Below are positions 10,381 to 20,573 of a stretch of DNA of 64,000 bases, piece after piece. Position 1 is the stretch's first letter. The number at the start of each line of letters is the position of its first letter. Below the pieces are notes generated by a model that did not search any database, was not told where the DNA came from, and saw only the letters and a list, made by a program, of their open reading frames with translations. This DNA comes from Adiantum capillus-veneris (Eukaryota > Streptophyta > Polypodiopsida > Polypodiales > Pteridaceae), in the NCBI GenBank assembly GCA_014529385.2, contig CM043963.1, positions 7,181,001-7,245,000 of the forward strand, read 5' to 3'. A program made the translations under genes and the position numbers.

Positions 10381-12487
10381 TCAAGTCAAGTTGCAAGTGA
10401 CGGAGAAGGACCCAATAAATATGTTTAAAGGCATGTAATGCTCTACTTTGCATGACCTACAAGTAAAGTCCTCACAAGAGCAAGATGGAAACACAGATAT
10501 CATCATAGTGTATGAAGTACCTTTCCTCCTTGACCCATAAGTGGCTATAAAAAATTCAACATACTCTCTTTGCTGAATAACATGTGTACTCAACAACTCA
10601 TATTCCAATGACATTGCATAATCAATCCTACTCTGCATATCCTTACTGGTTGATCTTCTAGTAATAATCTTTTGGCCTTCTCTGTACTCAGGCTTGGCTT
10701 TTGTTTGTGCAATATTCCCATGTGCTCGTCCAAAAGGGTTTAGGCTACCCATTCCCTGTAGGAAATCAAGAACAAATCTTGCACCTTGAAGACTTTGAAT
10801 TTCACCCATAGTAAGCAATGTTCCTTTGGCCACCAACCATTTAGTAGGTGCAGGTGATAGCAATCCATAAATAGCATTTGTTGGCTCCCAGCTATGCTCA
10901 ACACTATCATTACAAAACCATACCATCTACGGTTGAATTTCAGAGTCATCTCGTGATATTCTTATTCTTCCATAGAAAGAAGGTGCCGAAACTCCTTCAT
11001 TGGCTACATGTCCCTTTGAATCTATGTATTTGTTACACTTAGCTTTAATAGAGTTGAGATGTCCTTGACATCTAACCATACTCCCTTAATTGGTTCGACG
11101 TATTGCCCACTCTATTTGACTCACATCTACCTCTACTATTTGAAAACTATCATCTCGTTCAAGAGCAAAACTAGAAGCACACGAGGACCATCTTTGTTGT
11201 CGAGGCATTATAACCCTTTGAAACTCTGGCTTGTGTGAGTCAAACTCATGAATTGAAAATGCAAGTGATTCGGGTCTCTTCTTTCTAAATGTGGTTGTAT
11301 TTTGACAGTCAACATCTGCCTCAACATCAAATACCAATTTCTGTAAAAACTTCATTTGTGAGGTCTATTATCTTCCTTTTTGAGTATGTTTGCTTCATCC
11401 TCATTGTCTCCCTATGTTGCAAAGTTTGTAAGCTGGGTCCAACTCCTATGTGTTTCCCCTTCAAGAAAGCGATATGTCGTGCGCCTTGCAGGCATGCACC
11501 AATGAGATCTGACACACATGCTTCATATAAGGACATATATTTCACACCATTGTTTGTGGCCAACCAGCTCCCATGAATAGATTCAGATAGGTTACAACGT
11601 GGAACCATATATCTATCATCTTCCTCCATTGCCTGGAGAAAACATAAGAATGTTTGAAAGGAATGAAAGAATAATTAGTTTAATCACAAGATTTTCAAGA
11701 AAAAGCCAGCTACCTTTAGAATATATTCTCCCCATTAGAAAATTTTGGCATGCCACCAGGAAATCCAAGTTTCCAACATTCTTTCATGGTTTGATTTTGC
11801 ATTACCCTTCTCCAACCACTCACATAGAGACTTTAGCTCCATAGTAGCACTTTCAACATGAGCCCTACACCGGATTTTGAACTCCTCTTGAGCACTCTGG
11901 CTAGACACACTTCTTGAATGTTTATCTAAGCTGTCTTCCCAATGCCACAGGCAAGTTCGTTTTTTTCCATCTATAATGTTTTTTGGACCTCCATTGAACA
12001 CTGTCCACACCGCCAACCAATTTTGTTGAGCCTCATCAGCCATGAAACCATGGAATTTAGCTCTTGGGTAACACTCCTTTTTCAACACTTCATTCAATAG
12101 TTTCCAAAATAATATTTGAGCCTTTGTGTCCTCACATCCAAACTCACCGATTGCTATTGTTTGAAGTTCTTGCATGTCTGTATTATACACATGACATGCC
12201 ATGGTATGCCAATCTCTAATCCTCTTCACATGATCAAAGCATACCCAACAATTGCCCATCTCTCCAGATGGTCGCATTTTATTGACAAGATCTATACCTG
12301 AACCAGCTCCCTTTGTACTCATCTTAAACACATGGCATCTAGCATAGTTTGTTGATGAAAGCTGACATGGAAATACTACACCATGTATAAAGTGCAAGTT
12401 GCTTTTTTTTAAATAGGACCAGAACACTTTCCAATCCATGTTTCGAAATAGACATACTATCATTGTCATCTCTTTCTCACCTTGCAT
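10381..12487 (-). pseudogene. MULE-type transposase pseudogene with one intron
   Basis: The 5' part (12,487-11,735) encodes about 250 residues with blocks typical of a plant MULE-like transposase family: WHTMACHVYNT, KFHGFMADEAQQNW and RTCLWHWEDSLDKH. A GT-AG intron (11,713-11,633) joins it in phase 0 to MEEDDRYMVPRCN, then SIHGSWLATNNGVKYMSLYE. The frame continues, with one shift near 11,340, to VEHSWEPTNAIYGLL and an SWIM-like zinc site (CSCEDF, CRSCKVEH) near 10,480-10,440. Such proteins bind and cut transposon ends in the nucleus. Breaks seen: TAA right after WWHAKIF (11,735), the frameshift, stops at 11,086 and just before 10,926. No terminal inverted repeats were found. The SWIM spacing is irregular (CKxxH where CxH is usual), so that part may be mutated. 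Family assignment is from memory. Confidence 0.75.
11633..11713 (-). other. 81-bp intron in the MULE transposase pseudogene
   Basis: On the minus strand the donor reads AAG|GTAGCT and the acceptor TTTTCTCCAG|GCAATG. Removing it joins the catalytic half to the downstream half in phase 0, with conserved-looking protein on both sides. Splicing has not been observed; this is inferred from the consensus sites and frame continuity. Confidence 0.7.
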
Positions 12488-12924
12488 GTAAGGTCTCTAC
12501 TTTCGAATTTCACACAAGTTCTATTACGCATTTGAATTTTTTTAAACCATCACTCATTATTTAAGATATTCGAGTTCAAATTATGAATCGTAGGCTAAGA
12601 AAACCTAGAGTTTAAAATTTATGCTACAAAATTTTGACATGTTTAGCTATATGAATCACTAACTAACTTATTGCAAGACTTATTTACTGATTGTAGAATT
12701 TTCTTTTACTATTGTAAAGTTAATATAAGACTGTAAAGTTTAACTTAAAAATGTAAAGTAAATTATCATTAAAGAAATAAATAAAATAATTATAAAGACA
12801 AAAGAATACACACGGATGACAAATGAAGGCACATGGACTCACCTGGACTCACATAGGAGGGGACAAAGTGGGACACACTATCACATGAAAAGGAGAGGCT
12901 AGTCTTGACTAATCTTAATGAGGG
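12488..12924. other. AT-rich spacer, no gene
   Basis: It contains several TGTAAAGT words (12,712-12,762) and no ORF of interest. Its right end is the left target duplication (GAGGG, 12,920-12,924) of the LTR element that follows. Confidence 0.5.
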
Positions 12925-13055
12925 TGTAAGACTGCGCGGGACTGGACCCTGCAACTCTCCACCCAACCGTGCCATATATAGCCTCCTAGCCCCTAAATAT
13001 AGCGCCCCTTGACCGCATGTCCGTCCTGGCCCTTGGCCCTGCCCTTGGATTGACA
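12925..13055 (-). repeat. LARD-A left LTR (3' LTR in element sense)
   Basis: TG...CA ends, 131 bp. On the minus strand it contains a CTATATATGG TATA-like motif (about 12,982-12,973). Preceded by GAGGG. Confidence 0.92.
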
Positions 13056-13069
13056 TTACTCCCCCCTTG
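13056..13069 (-). promoter_or_regulatory. LARD-A polypurine tract
   Basis: The minus strand reads CCAAGGGGGGAGTAA immediately before the LTR, the expected plus-strand primer for reverse transcription. Confidence 0.8.
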
Positions 13070-13554
13070 GAGAAGCGTTTTCGTCCTCGAAAACACAAGT
13101 GGTAGTATCTTCGTAAGAACACTGATGTTTTCCTTATTGGCATCCTCTACACAGGCCAATTGTCCATATGACCGATACCTGGTGCAGTGAGGAGGTTCAA
13201 TGAAACCAAGAGCAACATCTTGATTTTCAACATTGTTGTCCTTTTGCAACCACCCGTATCTAAATGGTAACTCATGATAACTCATGTGAGTATCTTGAAA
13301 AGCTCATAGCTACTAAAAGATAGAATAGGGAGTGTCCTCATGTAAGACTTCTGAACATTTTGGAACACACAGAACCACATGTTCACCCCTAACAAAGGTT
13401 ACATGCCAACATACACTGTCAACACACCTACTAAGTCCTTGACTTATGAAACTATCGGTATCCAACCCCACCACAACAGGTGTTCAAAGTTGAAAACCTA
13501 ACCTAAGCAAATTCTTCTATAAGGAGAGAATCACCTATTCAGAATGCATTGTGC

Positions 13555-13628
13555 TAACGTATGCTCTTAGCAGATCCTTTAGCACGGTTTACTAACGTAT
13601 GCGCTTAGCATATCCTTTAGTACTAAAT
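13555..13628. repeat. 37-bp imperfect tandem repeat, two units
   Basis: CTAACGTATGCTCTTAGCAG (13,555) recurs as CTAACGTATGCGCTTAGCAT (13,592), each followed by ATCCTTTAG. Confidence 0.8.
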
Positions 13629-14077
13629 AGAATACTTGTAAGCTGCCCATCCAACGTGGGATGAATAACAGCAGTAAGAGTGAGGTACTTTTCCCAACCA
13701 CTTACAAATAGTCTTCCACGACTGACGACAAACTATGACTCAACCATTGAGTATCTAGCCATATACTCGATATGGAATGGAGACAACCAACTAGGTTGAA
13801 GGTAGATTGGAGGTTCCAGCAACCAATCACTAACATCCATACTCAGCCATCACCTTGTATGGCAGGGTGTAAACTCATACGAAATCTGCAAGAGAGATTG
13901 CACTAGCAATGCAAAAGGGTGCAGAAAGAATAAAGTCCATGGATTTGCATGCCGCTCCAAATAAATTTGTGTTAAACACTAGGGCCCATAACACCTAGTG
14001 TGCATGCATTTAACACACACATATCCAAACCACAATTCCATGACGAGACTTTCCACGATACTTACGTGAAAATCTTG

Positions 14078-14255
14078 CAACAAAGTTGGACCATAATAGA
14101 ATGTGACAACCCGGTCACACCTAGGAACCAACCATGAGACCTTCTCATGAACGTAGCATACTTTGCAGCAAAAGCTGGACCATAATAGAATGTGACAACC
14201 CGGTCATACCTAGGAACCAACCATGAGACATTCTCATGAATGTAGCATACTTTGC
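14078..14255. repeat. 89-bp tandem duplication
   Basis: GGACCATAATAGAATGTGAC at 14,088 and again at 14,177, with the surrounding block also repeated. Only a few substitutions separate the copies. It ends about 40 bp before the insertion point of element 1. Confidence 0.9.
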
Positions 14256-15830
14256 TATATGTAGAAACGACCCTCCGTTAAGGTGGTTTCGTAGTGATAG
14301 CCGTTTTTCGGCTCTCTGTGATTGCCATAGTGAGTTATCCCCCCCTATCAAATCACTCAAACACTGTGGTTACCCTCACCCTTTCACTGTATATAGGCGC
14401 GTGTGAGTTAGGGGACTTTTCCCATATCTCCTTACTGAAATAAAAAACCCTAAATTAGCTAGTCATTGGACTAGTTGAGCCAAAAAAATAAAAAATATAA
14501 GTATATTATGGCCCATGCGTATGTAAATATTTCTTTGTATATAGGGCCTAAATAAAAGATTTTTTTCAGAATTATTTTGGTATTTATTTAAATATTTTTA
14601 CCTAGGTGTGTGTTATTTATGCTCTGTACATTGCCTCACCATTACCACAATTTTTCTTACCATTTTTCATACTCTTTATTCCATATAGAAATATTTTCAT
14701 GTAAGCTTCTCTTATATTTGGTGTAACTCCACCCCAACAAAAATCCAAAAAAACTAGTTTTATTTATGTGTATCTTTTTTCACTATTGTGATTTTTCCCT
14801 TCCTACATCTATTTTGTTTTTTTTCTAAAAAATTAGAACACCAAAAATATTTATCTTTTTATGGTAGCCTCATAATGAGAGAGATTTCTTTTGACCCCTT
14901 TATATTTTTTCCACTTATATTATTTATATTTGATATGTACATATTTTTAGACCCCTCAATATTTGATTTTCTTAGTTGTACTATTCACTTATATCATGAT
15001 CTCAACAATATCTTCAATTATAAACCTACCAAATAAGGTCAAGGGTAGGTGGCATGCATACATGCACTATGGAGGGCTCACTCTTGGAGGTATTCAAAAG
15101 AATCATCCAAAGAAGGACCCCACAAGGACCTCGTGCAGTGGAAAAAAATGGTCGATTTTGCTGAATTTTTAAAGTTCACTTGCTCTCCGAATTTGAAAAG
15201 GTGATACAAAGAAAAGTTGTAGCTCGTGGGTTAAACTTTCCCCTCAAATTTTTTCATATTTTTTTGAGCTAGGAGCTGTGAGCTATGATTTTATTAGTGG
15301 ACCCCAGTTTTCCCATGTATGCAGCCACACTCTCTCTTCCACTTTATCATTTTCCTCTTTCACACACACTTCTCCACTCATCATCCCCACCTCTCTCACC
15401 ACTCCTCTCTGCACCCTACTCACCTTCTCCTCAACCTTGAAGAATAAGAGAAACCATGGTGAACTCATACCTCCCACACACAATTCCATTCCAAAATTGA
15501 CCACCTAGTCTCATTTTTCCTCCTCCAAATTACCCATATCTATCAAGAAAACCACAAAATTCAGCCTCTTCTCTTAAAAGACAGCATCATGGTGGTTGAT
15601 TATTCAGCTTCAATTACCTTGTCTCTCAAGGAAGGTCAAGAGTGGAGGAAAAATGTACCGTCAAAGCTAGTGGACCGTCAACAAGCGTCAAAATTGGCCC
15701 TACTCAAGACACTTGGAGCATCAACCTTGTAAGAAATCCACCTTTTCTTACCTCTTAAGAGTTTTTCTTCCTTATTTGTATCCTACATGGATACTCCCAT
15801 TGTAAATATCCAATTCCATTTGTAAATTAA

Positions 15831-17151
15831 CACTAGGTTGGTAACCTAACAGGACATAAAAGTGTCCTTTCAGGGTTTTGAAAAAAACCTCCAAAACCAT
15901 AGTAGATCCACTCATTTTGTAAAATCCTTTCATGAGGTTATAGTTCAAGGCCTACTACACATGGAAAAAATAAGAAACTTGTAAAATTTCTCATCTTTTG
16001 GTCACACCAAGCCTCCAAGGTTGATGGACCAGTGCATTTTCATCAAAACAGTAATTTCTTACATTTTGTTGCATAAAAATAAGATTAGGGATTTTTGTAG
16101 GACTTGAGATAAATTCCCTAGTTAACTTCAATGGGTTGGTGATCAGAACATATGATTGCTTCTCACTCACTATTTTTTGTTTTGCCAAAATAAATAGGTA
16201 CAAAAAAGTTGAATTTTTACCATTCTGCAAACCTATCATCAAAGTTTCTATAGCCACGCTCAATACAAATAATATATGCATGTTTTCTTAGTTCCCTATT
16301 GTCCTTTATGTTCATAAGGAGCCATGGAGCATGTCAAAAGAATAATACATCTCTTACCAAGGAGAATCTTGGGGACAAAGATGAAGTGCTAAATACAGTA
16401 AACATGAAAAAACTGGGTTCAACATTATGAGTTGTAGAATCCCATAGAAACTATTTAATATCTAGCAAAATTTGATACTTATGACTAGATATGGTTACTA
16501 CCTACAAAATGCATGTAGTTGTCACAAGAAACTAACAATATTGAAAAAGCTATACTTGATATACTAGAATGTTTCGTTTTCTTCTATAATTGAAAAAATC
16601 AACCATCGTTGTATACTATGCAAAATAGGGTATTAGGTGCCCCAAAACTCAAGGAATATTAGCTTTATGTTACAATATGCGACATAGAAAATAAAAAATG
16701 CATTTGGATATCATGAAATCCACCAAAAAAATCATAGAAGGGCTAAAATTGGCTAAAAAACAGGATTTGACAATTTTTGTAATTTGGTCATAACTTACAA
16801 CTTTAATATTTATTTCTCCCTAGAAGCATCAGGACATGTTGAGGACTACTAAAGATAGTTCTCTAGCATTATAGACCTCACAAAAATGAATTCTAGAGTG
16901 GTATAGTTGCAAAAAGTTGAAAAAAGCCAAAAACAGGACCCGTTTTTTCACACAGTTTAGGTTGTGAAATGTTGTGCAAGGACAAGGTTAAAGATGGAAT
17001 TGATATTCCAAAAAAATGTCGAGTTTTTTTCAGCTCATGAGACAACTTTCTAGATAGATAGCACCTCAAAATCCATTTTGAAACTCTTGACATAATTCAA
17101 GGAAAATGGTCACTTAACAGGACATAAAAGTGTCCCATTACCAACCTAGTG
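15831..17151. mobile_element. Non-autonomous TIR DNA transposon, 1,321 bp
   Basis: The block is absent from the otherwise matching 3' LTR of element 1, whose undisturbed site reads AAATTAATAC. The ends are exact 14-bp inverted repeats CACTAGGTTGGTAA / TTACCAACCTAGTG, and TTAA lies on both sides. Because TTAA is palindromic, the duplication could be 2 bp (TA), 3 bp (TAA or TTA) or 4 bp (TTAA). Just inside each end the same short hairpin, GGACATAAAAGTGTCC, occurs in the same orientation. No transposase is encoded, so it needs one in trans. The CACTA start suggests the CACTA superfamily, but the duplication length does not settle this; PIF/Harbinger or another group remains possible. Confidence 0.88.
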
Positions 17152-17324
17152 TTAATACTAACTCTACTAACACTAACCCACTATGAAAAGTCCTATCACC
17201 TCCATTTCTCTCCTCTCTCTTTCCCCACCAAATTCTTGATAATTCCAAGCAAAAGAAATTAGATAAATTGCTGAAAATCTAACCCAACCATGGTTAGAGG
17301 AGTAACCCTAGCCTTCAAAATTGC

Positions 17325-17332
17325 TAGAAAAG
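17325..17332 (+). promoter_or_regulatory. Altered TATA box in element 1 5' LTR
   Basis: The 5' LTR reads TAGAAAAG where the 3' LTR has TATAAAAG (25,153-25,160) in the same context (TTGCTA.AAAAGGAGGGTGT). If this is the core promoter, the genomic 5' LTR promoter is weakened. Confidence 0.6.
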
Positions 17333-17997
17333 GAGGGTGTAGCTAGCACAAAAAAGGGGGGGAGAAGAAAGAGCACTATGCTATAGCTTGAGAAGACAAG
17401 CTCAACCTCTTGATAAGGAGCTCTTGAGTGGAATCTCATTGGCATTAGGCATATGTATGTGTTGTATTAGGGGTGATTAGCAAGGGAACTCTATGCCATT
17501 GTAAGAGAGAGTGATCATTAAATTGAGAGTAGGAAATCTATCATTTCTCCTACTAGTGTAAGCCCAACATTTGCTGAATCAAGGAGGGTGAATTTGGACT
17601 AAGCATGGATACATTGGCTCCCTTCCAACGTGAAGTCATGGACAATAATGATGTGTAAGTGTCTTGGTGTTTTATTTAAGTTCTTGATAGCTTGTCTCCG
17701 GGTATTGTTATCAATTTAGCCATAAATCCCACATGCTGTAAGAGGGCGACAGGGTGGAGAGGACTCCCCTGGCCTTAAGACACTGATTGGGGTGGCTTTT
17801 TTTCTTGTGATGTGTTGTGGTGTAATTTACTCAGGCTATGTTGAACAAATACTAATCTCACTTTGATTGGTCATGACAGATTTGTAAGAAGGCATTAGTG
17901 CAACAAGCACCCCCTTCCCCCTTCTCTCTCTTTCTTACATATATATATATTTATGTTTGCTTGATCATTAACGATACACTTCAAAGCAGCCCGAGCA

Positions 17998-18057
<60 letters not shown>

Positions 18058-18319
18058 TTTTAGTGTGTGAGAGTGTTCCATTGGTGTTTGGGTTAGTGTA
18101 AATTCCTTGCTTGTTTGTGGGTTGCTCTAACGATTCTCCTCTTTTACGTCCTAGTTCGCTCTTAAACTAGGTGGTGCCCCTTGTGTAGTTGGGATTTGGC
18201 TGGGGGTTTGTTGTTTTGGTTTGTGTTGTGTTGTGCCCCAGCCCCATTGAGCAGCACGGGAGCCTTGAAGGGTGTCTAGAGGTTGCTCTTCTTGTTGCCC
18301 GTCCCGGACCGCTTCAAAT

Positions 18320-18337
18320 TGGTGCCCCCACTGAGGA
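18320..18337 (+). promoter_or_regulatory. Element 1 primer-binding site
   Basis: TGGTGCCCCCACTGAGGA begins three bases after the LTR end and is identical to the site in element 2 (32,930). It starts with TGG as expected for a tRNA 3' CCA end. I could not name the tRNA. Confidence 0.75.
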
Positions 18338-18392
18338 CAGGCTTGTGTATATTTTGTGAAGGCTCAACCTTTAGCATAATCAAGTAGCTTGC

Positions 18393-18605
18393 ATGAATCA
18401 CGAGAATTTGTACGATCCCTTCATTCCCATTGCAAGGCAAAAGGGGCACATAATTGTTAGTACTAAGTTGCAATTTCAACGAGTAATTCGTAGAATTTTA
18501 GGTCCTCTTAGGTTGGTAGAGATAAACGCATTAGTAAATCCTTTTATTTTGCCTCTCATTAGGTACGACCTTAGTTTGGACGTCTATATTTTTGTTTTGT
18601 TTTAA
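18393..18605 (+). CDS. Leader ORF A of element 1 (small conserved protein family)
   Basis: A 70-codon ORF lies upstream of gag. Its second half aligns without gaps to leader ORF B and to the element 2 leader ORF. Shared positions are a Lys-(Ile/Leu)-x-Phe-Gln block, a Gly-x-x-Arg-x-x-x-Glu-Ile block, and NP.ILPLI.Y followed by DV.IF.L at the C-terminus. It is the most divergent of the three. It is in the same frame as ORF B, 234 bases upstream, and two stops (TAA 18,603 and a TAG before the B start) lie between them. No known domain, signal peptide or clear membrane helix was recognised; the C-terminus is hydrophobic. Function unknown. The conservation argues it is or was a real protein or protein segment. 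Confidence 0.6.
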   Translation: MNHENLYDPFIPIARQKGHIIVSTKLQFQRVIRRILGPLRLVEINALVNPFILPLIRYDLSLDVYIFVLF

Positions 18606-18626
18606 GAATTAGGTCATGCATAGACC

Positions 18627-18845
18627 ATGGATAATAGCCCAGGAATACAGGTTTTTCCCTTTCATTTCACTCCACACATTAGAGTAAACATTGCAATTAG
18701 TAGAAAAATCCATTTTCAACAACGTATGGTATTCATGTTTGGTGCCCAAAGAGTAGGAGAAATTCTCGCGTCACCAAACCCTATCATTCTACCTCTTATT
18801 GATTATCATAGGTCATTTGATGTGAATATTTTTATTTTGTTGTAG
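18627..18845 (+). CDS. Leader ORF B of element 1 (small conserved protein family)
   Basis: A 72-codon ORF with the blocks FPFHF, HIRVNI, RKI, FGAQRVGEIL, ILPLIDY and SFDVNIFIL. About 42 of 63 aligned residues are identical to the ORF at 33,984-34,211 in element 2, and most codon differences at identical residues are synonymous (for example AGA versus CGT, ATT versus ATC). It ends in TAG at 18,843-18,845. The same frame then stays open through the gag start at 18,930, so readthrough or a lost stop could make it a gag N-terminal extension. I recognise no family. That it is a protein is inferred from the substitution pattern; what it does is unknown. Confidence 0.7.
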   Translation: MDNSPGIQVFPFHFTPHIRVNIAISRKIHFQQRMVFMFGAQRVGEILASPNPIILPLIDYHRSFDVNIFILL

Positions 18846-18929
18846 AATAGATTGCAATTTAGAAAATATTATTGTGTAAATCTTTTAAAGAAAGAAAAAA
18901 CAAAAACGCGTCACTTTGAAATCAATTCA

Positions 18930-20573
18930 ATGGAGAGCCAATGCCAAATGTCTGGATATCCTCTTTTCTTTGGAGAGCCTGGAGAGGATGCAGAATTATT
19001 TCTAGCGAATTTCAAGATGTCTTCCTGTATCAAGAGGATAGTAACTGATCAAGAACGTGTAGAAATGTTTGAGGTGGTCCTTAGGAAAGATGCTAGCACT
19101 TGGTTTGACTCTTTGCCTGAGGAAGTTAAAGGGAATTACACAGAAGTTTTGAATCGTTTTAAGAGATACTTCTTTGATCCCCAAAACACTCAAAAACTAT
19201 GGCAAGACATTGTTTCTCATAAGCAAAAAGACTTAGATGACTACTACTTGTACAAGCAAGAGTTTCTACGTCTTTGGGCTCTATGGATATGAAATGTTGC
19301 TAACCCTGGTGATGGTGCATAATTTTTAAAGAAGGAGAGGTTCATAGCTGGACTCTTTCCTGACCTTAAGGTAAAAGTTGAGGTGGGTGCACCTGCTACT
19401 TTTGATGCAGCGGAAACTAGGGCTGCTGAGAAGTATAGGAAACTCAAGTGCTTAAGGGGAGAGGTTCCAATAGAAGGTCTTAGACCCAAAGGTAAGTCAC
19501 AAGCATCAACATCTAGGGAGCTTCCTGAGGTAACGGCTGAAGTGATTGAGAAGTTAAATGAATCTTTAAGCAGCCTGTCAATTCACTTTGCACAAGCTGT
19601 AGGTCCAAAGGGACAAGCAAAGAAGTCAGAAGAGAGAGAGCCACGAACTAGGAGAGTCTTGCAATGTTGGAATTGCGGTGAGTCTGGACATGGGATGTAC
19701 AATTGTGGGGAGCCAGGGAGACCTAACTTGAATTACCCAGTGATGAATGCAGGTGAAGGAACTAGTCAGCAACCACGGCTTATACAAAGGACAAATGGAG
19801 CAAGACCACCTCCACAAGGAGTGGAAGGAGTTCCACCTTTGCCAGACCCAAACGTGCATGTGGTAGAGGTGACAAATTCAAGAGAGGTTGACATGGAAGC
19901 AAATGGCATTAAGCGTGGCCGAGGGAAAGGTAAGGAGAAAGAAGGAGTTACATCACAAAGTGACCATGGACGAGAAAAGAAGGCAAAGGAGACCAAGGAG
20001 GCTAAGAGGACTCGACGTCGTATCAACCTCCAAGACTTCCCTCTTGGACATGGAATGGCTCCATACAACCTGTTGGAAGACATGAGAGGTAAGGGTCCTG
20101 ATATCTCATGGCCTCAATTTCTTTCATTATGTCTACAAGTTAGGAGGGATTTAACAAGGGCAATTAGCACTAGGAGAAAGGTAAAAGAGAGTGTGCCTGT
20201 TGTAAAAATTGCACAAGCTGAAATAAATGAGGACATTACACCTGTGCTAGATTGTTACATAAAAGGGAGATTGGTTAGGAAAGGTCTAGTGGATGGGGGT
20301 GCACAAATTTGCATCATGACAGAGGGACTCATGCAAAAACTAGGCATGCACATCCATGAGACACCTGAAATTAAGGTCAAGATGGCAAACAATAGCAAGG
20401 CTAGGTGCGTAGGCATTTGTAAAAATGTCTTTGTAGAGGCCGTTGGCATTAAGAAAGCGGTGGATTATGTCGACCAAGGGAAGTGGTTATCCATTTATCC
20501 TAGGAAGACCATGGCTAATGAAAATGCGAGCTTTGCACGATTGGGAGAGTGGGAAATTAATTTGCAGGAATGA
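18930..20573 (+). pseudogene. Element 1 gag-protease, broken
   Basis: From ATG 18,930 the frame encodes a retrotransposon capsid domain (YPLFFGEPGEDAELFL, then WFDSLPEEV). Two in-frame stops, TGA 19,290-19,292 and TAA 19,320-19,322, interrupt it, and the frame then continues FLKKERFIAGLFPDL. A zinc knuckle CWNCGESGHGMYNC (19,665-19,706) binds RNA. The aspartic protease motif near 20,292 is VDGGAQICIM, with Gly where Ser or Thr is usual (D-G-G instead of D-S/T-G). Around 20,450-20,485 the frame shifts by one into the pol ORF, which continues the protease as GYPFILGRPWLM. Gag would assemble the particle and protease would process Gag-Pol. Two nonsense codons plus the frameshift make this copy non-functional. 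Confidence 0.88.

Larger units (their letters stand above)
13070..14294. other. LARD-A interior, 3' part; non-coding
   Basis: No retroviral-type motif was found. Two local tandem duplications (listed separately) lie here. The minus ORF 12,986-13,285 runs into the LTR and has no recognised domain. Confidence 0.55.
14295..18316 (+). repeat. Element 1 5' LTR (about 2.7 kb plus a 1.3-kb insertion)
   Basis: Matches 23,447-26,128 closely over its full length except for the TIR element at 15,831-17,151. It includes a (CT)n run at about 18,001-18,054 that is longer than in the 3' LTR. Short ORFs occur but are shared with the other LTR only as non-conserved frames. Confidence 0.95.

Noticed and set aside
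14788-15508. ORFs repeated at 23,939-24,659
   Set aside because: LTR identity of element 1; hydrophobic or Ser/Thr-rich chance frames.
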